Notes: a model not told the origin generated them from the letters alone. A stretch of DNA of 18,073 nucleotides from Bacteroidota bacterium (GCA_030632865.1 DAOVTY010000024.1:1-18073); one strand, 5' to 3'; shown: positions 7,710 to 15,616, counted from the stretch's first letter. Numbers and translations: made by a program.

Positions 7710-8582
7710 CTATTCACTAAGCATCGGAAATAGTTTTCTAATTTCTTCGTCTGAAGGTCGATGACCAAATTCGCAAATTTCGAATGCTTCTGCATACTTT
7801 ATTTTTTCTGCTTTTTCGGCTCCGTACCATTTTATTAGTGATTGTTTTACACTATTTTTAACTCTTGGTTTTCTCCAATTTTTCAACCATTCTACACGTC
7901 CTTCCTCAGTTGAAGGAACATCATCGAGCTGACCATTTAACCAAGGAAGCCATTCAAAAAACTGTGATTCGTGTGCAGCCATTCCATAAATTTTCTGATC
8001 TAAAACTTCACTTATATCAATCGCAATATCGGCTTTAAATGGATTTGGTTTTTGAAACCCATCTTCAGCAAATAAAAATACCGGATTCTTTTTTAATGCT
8101 GGAGTGTCGGGTGCAATATTCGGGACAATTACCATAAACGCTGCATCTTGCACCAAAATAGCAGTGTTTCTGTGATCGGGGTGATAATCGTTTGGTCGTG
8201 GCCCAATTACAATATCTGCATTCCAATTTCTTATCAACCTAATTATTTCTAACCTAATATCTAGTGTTGGCATTAATTCTCCATCATGATGATCGAGAAC
8301 AATATATTCAACCCCAAATCTTTTGCCTGCTTCCTTTGCTTCTGCCATCCTTATTTTTGCCAAAGCACCGCCCCCTTTTTCGTAATGTCCGGCATCGCCA
8401 TTAGTAACCGAAATAAATAGAACATTATGTCCAGCCTTTGAAAAAAGAGCTGCAGTTCCTCCGGCATCAATATCACAATCATCGGGATGTGCACCAATAA
8501 CCACAACATTAATTTTTTCTTGAGCAAACGAAAAAAGTGTAAAGAATGTAAATGCAAGAATCAAAATATTTTGTCTAATCAT
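7710..8582 (-). CDS. Secreted PIG-L/LmbE-family deacetylase
   Basis: Members of this zinc-dependent family remove acetyl groups from N-acetylglucosamine-containing glycans, glycolipids or thiols. A signal peptide (cleavage near SFAQ, residues 18-21) sends it to the periplasm or outside. The metal site motif AHPDD is at 31-35 with the usual D following (CDIDAGGTAA), and the second ligand motif YHPDHR is at 133-138. KIRMAEAKEAGKRFGVE and FFEWLPW complete the family pattern. The 290-residue length is normal. It lies 59 bases downstream of the sulfatase gene on the same strand, with its own candidate promoter in the gap, and tail-to-tail with the acetyltransferase gene. A joint role with that enzyme on an amino sugar is suggested only by position. 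Confidence 0.92.
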   Translation of the reverse strand: MIRQNILILAFTFFTLFSFAQEKINVVVIGAHPDDCDIDAGGTAALFSKAGHNVLFISVTNGDAGHYEKGGGALAKIRMAEAKEAGKRFGVEYIVLDHHDGELMPTLDIRLEIIRLIRNWNADIVIGPRPNDYHPDHRNTAILVQDAAFMVIVPNIAPDTPALKKNPVFLFAEDGFQKPNPFKADIAIDISEVLDQKIYGMAAHESQFFEWLPWLNGQLDDVPSTEEGRVEWLKNWRKPRVKNSVKQSLIKWYGAEKAEKIKYAEAFEICEFGHRPSDEEIRKLFPMLSE

Positions 8583-8605
8583 TTTAATATGGTTTAGTTA
8601 TTATT

Positions 8606-8613
8606 CAAATGTA
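8606..8613 (-). promoter_or_regulatory. Bacteroidota -7 box for the PIG-L gene
   Basis: The minus strand reads TACATTTG, an exact TAnnTTTG match, 23 bases before the deacetylase ATG. A T-rich TTTTTG stretch lies upstream but closer than the usual -33 spacing. It suggests that the deacetylase can be transcribed apart from the sulfatase. Confidence 0.42.
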
Positions 8614-8641
8614 GATAATCAAATTTACAAAAATATAATTT

Positions 8642-10219
8642 TTACTCTTCCGCCTCCGCTTTTAGTTCTGCATGTTTTATATGATAAGCATTTACCAACT
8701 CATCAACTTTTTCAGGATTATTTTCAGATAAATTGGTAATTTCAGTTGGATCATTTTTCAAGTTGTACAACTCCCAATCTTCGTTATTTAATTTTACAAT
8801 TTTCCAGTCTTGCTTACGAAACATTCTAAAACGATCTGTCCATCCCGACATAAAAAACTCAGGTTCTACTCTTTCGCCACCTTCTAAAATTTGTATTAAT
8901 GAATTTCCTTGCAAAGGCTGTGGAATTATTTCGCCCAATTTATTGGGATATTTTATTTTAGATGCCTCTAAAAGAGTGGGTGCAATATCTACAATATGAC
9001 CAGTTTGATGTGTTATTTGCCCTGCTTTTACAATCTGTGGCCATCGTAAAATAAAATGAGTATGTGCCCCACCCTCGTGACCGTATTGTTTAAAATATTT
9101 AAAAGGTGTATTTCCTGCATTTGCCCAAGCTGCACTTAAACTCCTAAATCCCTCTGCAACACCTGGAGGATAATCAAAATCGCGATTACTATCGTAGGGG
9201 CATGAACCGTTGTCGGAAAGGTAAATTACAATAGTATTATCTGCAATCCCTTTTTCATCGAGATAATTTAAAACCCTGCCAATATTTTGATCCATTCTAT
9301 CAACCATTGCAGCATAAACTGCCATTTCTAAATCCAGTTCATCTTTCTCGGTTTCCTCTAATTCTTCCCACTGACGATACAGAGGAATATTCACCCTAAT
9401 CTCTTCGTTGTCTTTTTTGTGGCCACGAAATTTATTGATGTTTGCACTCGGAGGGCTTAGTTTTGTATCATTTGAAATCAACCCCTCAGCTTTTAACTTT
9501 CCCATGCGCTCATTACGAATCTCATCCCACCCTTTTTTGTATTTTCCGCGGTACTTTGCAATATCTTCGGGGCGGGCTTGCAAAGGATAATGTGCTGCTC
9601 CGTATCCCAAAAACAGAAAGAACGGTTTATCGTTATCAATCGGTTCGTCCATCCATTTTAGAGCATTATCTGTTAAAGCATCGGTTTTAAAAAATGGCTT
9701 TTTTTCGTGATAAATATCTGGTACATTAACCTCTTTCCCATTTAAAATAAATGGGTTGACAAATTTGCCTGAAGGTGGTTCAAAAAACTCATTCATTGCT
9801 TTGAATGTAAGCGACTGATCAAATATATTTTTTGCAAAAACATGATCCGGCGCCCATTTCATCCAATGTTCTTTGCCAGAATGAATTGTATGATAACCCT
9901 CGTTTTTCAGTATTTGTGCGAAGTTCACTGAATTTTTTCCGCCCTCGTATAAACCTGTAAATAAAGAAGATCGCGAAGGTTCACACTTCGACATATTATA
10001 GAAATTTGAGAATCTAATACCTTCATCAGCCAAGCGATCGAGGTTTGGTGTTTTTATTTCTGAACCGTACGGACCAATATCTGAGTATCCAATATCATCG
10101 CCCAAAATGAGAATAATATTTGGCTTTTGAGTTTGTGACTTTTCCGGAGATTGGCACGAAATTGCTATTGTACCGATAAATACAAGTATAACTACATATT
10201 TAAAAAGTTTATTCATCAT
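8642..10219 (-). CDS. Family S1 sulfatase, lipoprotein
   Basis: This formylglycine-dependent sulfatase hydrolyses sulfate esters, probably on a polysaccharide. The lipobox AISC (Cys22) predicts a lipid anchor. Metal ligands appear in LILGDDIGYSD (D41-D42) and YLSDNGS (D336-N337). The active-site signature CEPSR (Cys79, matured to formylglycine) is followed by SSLFTGLYEGG. AAHYPLQARP (208-217) and TPFKYF/HEGGAHTHFILRWP near 385-405 match the family. The usual GKWHLG is replaced by SGKEHWM (114-120), keeping Lys116 and a histidine; this may mark a particular subfamily that I cannot assign. At 525 residues it is full length. The start is one of two adjacent ATG codons, 14 bases after the plsC-like gene, so co-transcription is likely. 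No maturase gene is in view. Confidence 0.93.
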   Translation of the reverse strand: MMNKLFKYVVILVFIGTIAISCQSPEKSQTQKPNIILILGDDIGYSDIGPYGSEIKTPNLDRLADEGIRFSNFYNMSKCEPSRSSLFTGLYEGGKNSVNFAQILKNEGYHTIHSGKEHWMKWAPDHVFAKNIFDQSLTFKAMNEFFEPPSGKFVNPFILNGKEVNVPDIYHEKKPFFKTDALTDNALKWMDEPIDNDKPFFLFLGYGAAHYPLQARPEDIAKYRGKYKKGWDEIRNERMGKLKAEGLISNDTKLSPPSANINKFRGHKKDNEEIRVNIPLYRQWEELEETEKDELDLEMAVYAAMVDRMDQNIGRVLNYLDEKGIADNTIVIYLSDNGSCPYDSNRDFDYPPGVAEGFRSLSAAWANAGNTPFKYFKQYGHEGGAHTHFILRWPQIVKAGQITHQTGHIVDIAPTLLEASKIKYPNKLGEIIPQPLQGNSLIQILEGGERVEPEFFMSGWTDRFRMFRKQDWKIVKLNNEDWELYNLKNDPTEITNLSENNPEKVDELVNAYHIKHAELKAEAEE

Positions 10220-10233
10220 AAAATTATTTTAAA

Positions 10234-10980
10234 TTAAACACTCTCCAACTGTCCCAATTCTTTCTTAATTAACAATTCAATTTCTTCTGTCAATTCTTTT
10301 ACATCCCGACCTTTGGGGTCGATTACAGGTAAAACTGTATAAGTTAACGGAACACCTAATGTAAGTGGGTAATATCCATTTTTTGTTAATTCGTGATGAC
10401 CATCGATAGCCAATGGTACTATTAAAGCCGATGGCGAATATTTTAAAAGAGATGCAATTCCTGCATGTTGAAAACGATTTACTTTTCCTGTTTTGGTTCG
10501 AGTTCCTTCTGGGAAAATACTGGCAGAATAGTTTTCCTTTTCAATGTGTTTACCAAGTTTCATAATTTCTACAACTGCCTGACGTGGGTTTTTACGATCT
10601 ATAAGTGCAGATCCTCCATGGCGCAAATTATACGAAATACTCGGAATTCCTTTTCCCAACTCAATTTTCGATACAAATTTTGGGTGATGTTTACGAAAAC
10701 CAACCACTATTAGAGGAATATCAAAAGTACTCTGATGATTGGAAACTATAATAAATGGACGACCTTTGGGTAAGTTATCGAACCCCTTAAAACGAATGCG
10801 CGAACCTAGAATTACCAAGCCGTAAACCAATATATAATTCATTATATCAACCGATTTTTTGCGAAGCTGATAACCGCCAATCCAGCGGCAAACTATCTGA
10901 ATAGGATGAAATACTAAACACGTTAAACCAAATAATAATAAATAGAGTGGCGACCATAAATAAGAAAATATCTTCTTCAT
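10234..10980 (-). CDS. plsC: 1-acyl-sn-glycerol-3-phosphate acyltransferase
   Basis: The protein acylates lysophosphatidic acid to phosphatidic acid in phospholipid synthesis at the inner membrane. The acyltransferase motifs are complete: NHQSTFD (81-87, the H-x4-D catalytic pair), a KIELGKGIPSISYNLRHGGSALIDR block (105-129) and FPEGTRTKTG (156-165). Two N-terminal hydrophobic stretches (about 5-30 and 48-62) anchor it. The length of 248 residues is typical. It is the first gene of a minus-strand run with the sulfatase, 14 bases apart. That pairing has no obvious biochemical logic, although a lipid substrate for the sulfatase cannot be excluded. PlsC homologues sometimes have other acyl acceptors, so the exact substrate is inferred. 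Confidence 0.9.
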   Translation of the reverse strand: MKKIFSYLWSPLYLLLFGLTCLVFHPIQIVCRWIGGYQLRKKSVDIMNYILVYGLVILGSRIRFKGFDNLPKGRPFIIVSNHQSTFDIPLIVVGFRKHHPKFVSKIELGKGIPSISYNLRHGGSALIDRKNPRQAVVEIMKLGKHIEKENYSASIFPEGTRTKTGKVNRFQHAGIASLLKYSPSALIVPLAIDGHHELTKNGYYPLTLGVPLTYTVLPVIDPKGRDVKELTEEIELLIKKELGQLESV

Positions 10981-11069
10981 AAAATATCAATTATATATAG
11001 AATACAAAGGAACAAAAAAACAATGTTTAAACGATATAAAAATTTGAACTTTGAATTTGAAACTCGAGT

Positions 11070-12110
11070 CTATACCTCTGTCTCCATGGCAATCTTTAAT
11101 TTCTCAATTTGGTCGGGGTTTCCTAAAACAAAAAGCTGGTCATTTCGCGAAAGAATCATTTGCGGGTCAGGATTAAAAACATAGCGTGCACCACTTATTT
11201 TTAACCCAATAATATTTGCTCCAGATATTTCGCGTACTTTTAAATCGGCAATAGATTTACCAACAAAACATTGTGCCAGATTTTTACAATCGAGTTCCTC
11301 CAAACTAACATCTTTTGTTTTTTGTAGAAGTATATATTCCATAAATTCAACCACATCGGGTTGGTGTACAAGCTTTGCCATTCGTTGACCGCCAATACGT
11401 TCTGGCATAATTACATTTGTAGCTCCTGCCCGCTTCAGTTTCATTTGCGATTCTACCTCCGATGCTCGACTAATAACTGTCATTCCCGGATTCATACTGC
11501 GCGCGGTAAGTACCACAAATACATTGTCAGCATCATTTGGCGTTGTGGCAATTAATGCTCTGGCTTTGCTAATATTAACCTGATCCAAAACATCTTCGTG
11601 GGTAGCGTCGCCTTTAAGATACAATAGTTCTGGGTGTTCCCTGATTCTCGAAATTACATTATCGCGCTTGTCAACAACTACGAAATCAACCCCGTGCTCG
11701 GCAAGTTCCATGGCTGCCTGTTCGCCATTTCTACCATAACCCACAATTATTACATGATTTTTTAGTTTTGCAATTTTTTTATCCACCTTGTATGTTTTTA
11801 TATAATTTGCCAATTCACCATCGAAAACAAAACGCGCCAAATTTGATCCAACATAAGCAAAAGTACCAAGACTGGAAAAGATTAATACCATTGTAAAAAT
11901 TTTTCCAATATCTGACAGAGATGCTCCAACCTCTTTAAATCCAACAGTAGAGATTGTAATTACGGTCATATAAACACTATCTAAAAAGTTCAAATGTTCT
12001 ATATAATGGTATCCGATCATACCAGTTAAAACTATTGAAAAAAGTAGCCCAACACCAACTTTAAGCGTCTTACTAGAAGCCTCCTGAAATTTATTATGAT
12101 GCGGTTTCAT
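11070..12110 (-). CDS. Two-TM potassium channel protein with RCK (TrkA-N/TrkA-C) domains
   Basis: The N-terminus has two membrane helices (about 17-34 and 70-92) flanking a pore loop with TISTVGFKEVG (52-62). The cytoplasmic part is an RCK module: Rossmann motif IIVGYGRNGEQAA (121-133), acidic end of the second strand (VVVDKRD), LKGDATHEDVL (165-175), and a C-terminal TrkA-C domain from about 276 to 343. This is the MthK/Kch layout, in which ligand binding to an RCK ring gates the pore. The filter is unusual: TVGYG is replaced by TVGFK, with lysine 59 where the second glycine should be. The ATG start fits the first helix well. It lies 106 bases downstream of the DUF2851 gene on the same strand. 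Ion selectivity is uncertain because of the filter. Confidence 0.87.
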   Translation of the reverse strand: MKPHHNKFQEASSKTLKVGVGLLFSIVLTGMIGYHYIEHLNFLDSVYMTVITISTVGFKEVGASLSDIGKIFTMVLIFSSLGTFAYVGSNLARFVFDGELANYIKTYKVDKKIAKLKNHVIIVGYGRNGEQAAMELAEHGVDFVVVDKRDNVISRIREHPELLYLKGDATHEDVLDQVNISKARALIATTPNDADNVFVVLTARSMNPGMTVISRASEVESQMKLKRAGATNVIMPERIGGQRMAKLVHQPDVVEFMEYILLQKTKDVSLEELDCKNLAQCFVGKSIADLKVREISGANIIGLKISGARYVFNPDPQMILSRNDQLFVLGNPDQIEKLKIAMETEV

Positions 12111-12216
12111 AAGTTTGAAATTATTTATTTCTAATATTAATCCGTCAAATTACTTATAACCCGTACTTTAAATATTCTCTTTTTCATAATTTCATTAAAT
12201 ATCCGTTTCATTAAAA

Positions 12217-13515
12217 TTAATTAGTTACGTTATTTACAATTTTAACTCCTATTTGGCAATGTAAACATTTTTTCGATTCGCAATATATATTTTTAAGCTG
12301 AAGTAGCGACTGCGTTTCGAATGCCGAACGAGTTTTTAAACCCAGTTTATTCCAGTTTTTTATTATCGAATTATTCTCTGCCGGAAGTTGCTCTAAAAAT
12401 TCTAAAGCCCTATTTTTTAAATGATGCTTATTTTGTTTTTCACCAAAAACAAAAAGAAATGGAATTACAACATTAATAATTAATGTGTTAATGGAAGTTT
12501 CGCCCAACTCTTTCGTTGAATTTCGTTTCGACTCTTTGTTAAAATTATAATGTACATTCCAGTATTCCGACGATTGAACTTTAAACAACTCTTTTAGTTC
12601 GTCCAATTTTTCAATTTCTATAACTTTAGAAAATAATCCATGCGAACGATAAATTAATGCTGCAAATTGCGAAATCCTAATTGTTGGAAAATTTCCCGGT
12701 CGCAACCGCATAAATTTCCAAATATGACTTTCAATACCTTTCAGTTTATATTTTTTAAACAAAAAAGAGTACTCATTTCTAAGGTTGAGATAATAATCGT
12801 GGCTAAGCAATTGTTTGTTAAGCAACCCCGAATTTCCAAAAAGCAGAGCTTCCAATTGTGGCAGACTATTTTTATGCTTTGCTAAAATTTTCAGCGACAA
12901 CGATTTCGCAAGTAGCTCGAAAGGAACTGCATTTACTTTAAACCCAAACATTTTGGCAAGAAACTGGTAAAAGGTTTCGTTCCAGTCGTTACCATTTTGA
13001 GCAAGCCGATCTAAAATTTCATCGGTTTTATTTTCCAGTCGTTCAATCATTAACCGGTTAAACCCTAGTTGCAAAATTACAGGGTCAACTTTATGAAATT
13101 GGTTTTGACATGCTATCCAAGTTTTGGCATTTAAAAGATTTTGATAGTTTATTTGTAACTGTTTGGGATATTTTAATAGTAGTGTTGGAATTAACTCGCC
13201 GTTACTTCTTTTTACAGGAGTATCATCAATTTCGACAATATGTAAAATTACATTATCATACGCTTTATTGGTTTGATGTTTATGTTTTTGCCAGTCTGAT
13301 GATTTTTTATGAATTTCAATATTACCCGCCCAAATTGTATCGTTTATTTTAATTTTAGCATTAAAAAAATCGGGTCCCGAATCAGTATTTCGTTTGCCCT
13401 GTTTTACAATTTCCACAAATTCGCCGATTGTTGTTTTTAAATTGTTTGAATAAAAAAGTCGGTTCTCCCAAACGTACTGGAGAAATTCTTCGGGTAAACT
13501 CTTCGGGGTTGTCAT
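12217..13515 (-). CDS. DUF2851 family protein
   Basis: A 432-residue protein without a signal peptide, matching the DUF2851 family of Bacteroidota across its length. Recognisable blocks are the start EEFLQYVWENRLF (9-21), the NTDSGPDFFNAKIKI and WAGNIEIHKKSSDW blocks (about 42-71) followed by YDNVILHIV, and a C-terminal cysteine cluster (C412, C417 and C420, in CESKKCLHCQIG). The conserved acidic and histidine residues of the N-terminal blocks (GPDF, GNIEIH) recall a nuclease-like metal site, but that is inference and no activity is established to my knowledge. The C-terminal cysteines could bind metal. It starts with ATG, 105 bases past the SpoU methyltransferase stop. Confidence 0.87.
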   Translation of the reverse strand: MTTPKSLPEEFLQYVWENRLFYSNNLKTTIGEFVEIVKQGKRNTDSGPDFFNAKIKINDTIWAGNIEIHKKSSDWQKHKHQTNKAYDNVILHIVEIDDTPVKRSNGELIPTLLLKYPKQLQINYQNLLNAKTWIACQNQFHKVDPVILQLGFNRLMIERLENKTDEILDRLAQNGNDWNETFYQFLAKMFGFKVNAVPFELLAKSLSLKILAKHKNSLPQLEALLFGNSGLLNKQLLSHDYYLNLRNEYSFLFKKYKLKGIESHIWKFMRLRPGNFPTIRISQFAALIYRSHGLFSKVIEIEKLDELKELFKVQSSEYWNVHYNFNKESKRNSTKELGETSINTLIINVVIPFLFVFGEKQNKHHLKNRALEFLEQLPAENNSIIKNWNKLGLKTRSAFETQSLLQLKNIYCESKKCLHCQIGVKIVNNVTN

Positions 13516-13620
13516 AATTTAATTGAATTTATTTCAGAATAAAAATAGTGAAATTAATTGAACTGAAAAAAAGCAACAGATAAAATTAACCGCATTATTC
13601 ACAAAAAAACTATTGCAATT

Positions 13621-14154
13621 TTATTTCGATTGAATTTTCTGAAAAACATCCCACAAAACAATTCCGGCACTTACTGAAATATTAAACGAATGTTTTGTCC
13701 CATATTGTGGAATTTCGATACTACCATCGCAAATATTTACCACAGTTTGTTTTACACCTTTTACTTCGTTTCCAAAAATTATAGCAATTTTCTCGTTTTC
13801 TGCTGGCTTAAAATCAGGTAACAAAATGCTATTTTCAACCTGCTCGATTGCATAAACTTTATATCCATTTTTTTGAAGTTTAACTACAGCATCTTCCGTA
13901 TTTTCTAAATATTCCCAATCAACTGATTTTTCAGCATCTAAAGCAGTTTTATGAATATCTTTATTTGGGGGAGTTGCCGTAATTCCACAAAGTAAAATCT
14001 TCTTTATTAACAGTGCATCGGAGGTACGAAAAACTGAGCCAATATTATTACAGCTTCTAATATTATCGAGAATAACAACAAGAGGAGTTTTTTTGGCTAT
14101 TTTGTATTCTTCAACCGAAATTCGGTTCAACTCGTTATTTCTTAGTTTTCGCAT
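13621..14154 (-). CDS. SpoU/TrmH-family RNA 2'-O-methyltransferase
   Basis: A SPOUT-fold methyltransferase that uses S-adenosylmethionine to methylate the ribose of tRNA or rRNA. All three family motifs are visible: motif 1 NIRSCNNIGSVFRTSDA (31-47, with the key asparagine and arginine), motif 2 IFGNEVKGV (126-134), and motif 3 IPQYGTKHSFNISVSAGIVL (148-167), which forms the cofactor-binding knot. At 177 residues it is only the catalytic domain, without the L30e-like RNA-binding extension of larger members. Its target nucleotide cannot be told from sequence; TrmH (tRNA G18) is one possibility. The upstream interval to arcA contains a palindromic repeat, so separate transcription is plausible. 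Confidence 0.92.
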   Translation of the reverse strand: MRKLRNNELNRISVEEYKIAKKTPLVVILDNIRSCNNIGSVFRTSDALLIKKILLCGITATPPNKDIHKTALDAEKSVDWEYLENTEDAVVKLQKNGYKVYAIEQVENSILLPDFKPAENEKIAIIFGNEVKGVKQTVVNICDGSIEIPQYGTKHSFNISVSAGIVLWDVFQKIQSK

Positions 14155-14173
14155 AAAATCATTTTATTTTTTG

Positions 14174-14244
14174 GTCATTTCGAATGAGGAACGACTGTGA
14201 ACCCTGCTATATATTTATAGTTTTCTTACTTCGTTCTAAATGAC
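14174..14244. repeat. Intergenic imperfect palindromic repeat (REP-like)
   Basis: Outer arms GTCATTTCGAATGAGG (14174-14189) and CTTCGTTCTAAATGAC (14229-14244) are inverted copies matching at 13 of 16 positions, with about 39 bases between them. The GTCATTTCGA..GA sequence resembles scattered intergenic palindromic elements of many Bacteroidota genomes (from memory, not searched). It fills most of the gap between arcA and the SpoU gene, both on the minus strand, and could stabilise or end the arcA transcript. Confidence 0.45.
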
Positions 14245-14260
14245 AAACTATAACAAATCG

Positions 14261-15523
14261 CTACCACTCCACTTTTGCTCTTCTAACAGGCAATGTCATA
14301 CAACGTGCGCCACCACCACCACGAGCTAATTCTGAACCGGCAATTGTTACAACACATTTTTCGTAATCGGCAGGTAACACCTTCCCCTGAATTACATCAA
14401 CAGCTTTTAAAACTTCAAAACCACAATTATTTAGTGCCTCAACTGTGTTTACATTTCGCTCGTAACCAATAACTTTACCCGGAGCAAAAGCGAAAAAATT
14501 GGCGCCGCTGTGCCACTGTTCACGTTCCTGTATCCACGAATCGTTATTTCCACCGCAATTAATAGGTTGCAAATCCATACCTAAATTTTTAAGTGCTGTT
14601 GGAATATTTGCTACCTCTTCTATTTTAGTAACTTTTCTATTCTCAATTTCAATATGAATTGTACGCAGTTGCTTTGTTTTATATATAACAGGCTCGTAAA
14701 TCATACACGAATCTGTGTTTAAAAATGTAAAAACCATGTCGAGATGAATAAATGATTCAGGCGTTGAAGGTAACTCCTGAACAATAATATGATGCAGTTC
14801 AGATTTAATCTGTTTAATATTCTCGATAATAAAATCTATTCCCTGGGTACTAGTACGTGCCCCGGTGCCAATTACAAAAATATCGTTGCGTGCTACTTGA
14901 AAGTCTCCACCTTCGATAGTTGATTTTAAATTTTTAGCAATTCCCGATTGTGGAGTTCCAGGATTAATAGTTGTCGTTTCGAAATTAGGATGATTATTGA
15001 AAATCGCCTCCATAATTATAGATTCCCGCTCGCGCACACGATTAGCCATTTTTCCAATTAACATCTTCTCATTCATACCCATTGCCGAGTCGCGAGTAAA
15101 AAACATATTATGTAAAGGTCTAACAGAAAACCTTTCTTTATTTAAATAGTTTGTGAGATTATTTTTTTCAAGAACAACACCTTCAATTAACAAATTGGTT
15201 AACTGAGTTGCAGAATTTTGCAGCAAACCTTCGGTATTGCAACCGAAATCTTCGCTTGTACATATTTTTTTTATTAACTGATTTTTAACTTTCTCATTTT
15301 CCAAAAGTTCTGACAATAATCTTTTAACATCAAAAACTTTTGTAACTGATTTCAGAACACCTGAAAGTTGAGCATACTCTTCCGATGCCACAGACAAATT
15401 TAAAATGTCGCTATACAAAGCTCGTTCAGCATTTTCGGGTGTCATGTTTTCTACTTCAGAACCTGGAGTGTGAATAACTACTCCTTCAAGTTTCCCAATT
15501 TCAGAATTGACACTAGTTTTCAT
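14261..15523 (-). CDS. arcA: Arginine deiminase
   Basis: The enzyme converts arginine to citrulline and ammonia in the cytoplasm, the first step of the arginine deiminase pathway. The catalytic set of the guanidino-modifying superfamily is complete: FFTRD (Asp145), STIEGGD (Glu204), HLDMVFT (His260, Asp262) and the nucleophile Cys408 in RGGGGARCMTLPV. The QEREQWHSGANFFAFAPGKV block (332-351) is typical of the family. At 420 residues it is full length and in frame. No ornithine carbamoyltransferase, carbamate kinase or arginine/ornithine antiporter gene is in the window, so it is not in a classical arc operon here. The ATG start lies 34 bases after an exact -7 box, divergent from the DUF4294 gene. 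Confidence 0.93.
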   Translation of the reverse strand: MKTSVNSEIGKLEGVVIHTPGSEVENMTPENAERALYSDILNLSVASEEYAQLSGVLKSVTKVFDVKRLLSELLENEKVKNQLIKKICTSEDFGCNTEGLLQNSATQLTNLLIEGVVLEKNNLTNYLNKERFSVRPLHNMFFTRDSAMGMNEKMLIGKMANRVRERESIIMEAIFNNHPNFETTTINPGTPQSGIAKNLKSTIEGGDFQVARNDIFVIGTGARTSTQGIDFIIENIKQIKSELHHIIVQELPSTPESFIHLDMVFTFLNTDSCMIYEPVIYKTKQLRTIHIEIENRKVTKIEEVANIPTALKNLGMDLQPINCGGNNDSWIQEREQWHSGANFFAFAPGKVIGYERNVNTVEALNNCGFEVLKAVDVIQGKVLPADYEKCVVTIAGSELARGGGGARCMTLPVRRAKVEW

Positions 15524-15557
15524 ATTATTCTTTAGTATTAAAAATTAATAATGGTGT

Positions 15558-15565
15558 CAAAGATA
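15558..15565 (-). promoter_or_regulatory. Bacteroidota -7 box for arcA
   Basis: The minus strand reads TATCTTTG, an exact TAnnTTTG match, 34 bases before the arcA ATG. The upstream TTG on this strand is only 15 bases away, shorter than the usual spacing, so the -33 part is weak and may need an activator. Confidence 0.45.
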
Positions 15566-15578
15566 TAAACTTTGCAGC

Positions 15579-15591
15579 TTCAATAATTGAA
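15579..15591. promoter_or_regulatory. Palindrome between divergent promoters (possible operator)
   Basis: TTCAATAATTGAA is a perfect inverted repeat with 6-base arms and a single central base. It lies between the arcA -7 box and the DUF4294 -7 box and contains the TTG that serves as -33 element of the latter, so a bound regulator would block that promoter. No regulator gene is next to it. A palindrome of this length could arise by chance in AT-rich DNA. Confidence 0.3.
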
Positions 15592-15616
15592 ATATGATTT
15601 ATTCGTTCTACTTTTG
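15587..15616 (+). promoter_or_regulatory. Bacteroidota-type promoter of the DUF4294 gene
   Basis: A TTG -33 element (15587-15589) is followed after 19 bases by an exact -7 box TACTTTTG (15609-15616). Transcription would start only some 10-15 bases before the TTG start codon at 15637, giving a very short leader and supporting that start. Confidence 0.6.

Noticed and set aside
11043..11062. Three near-tandem TTTGAA units downstream of the channel gene
   Set aside because: Units are 6-7 bases in AT-rich DNA and fall just past a stop codon; too short to call an operator or repeat family.
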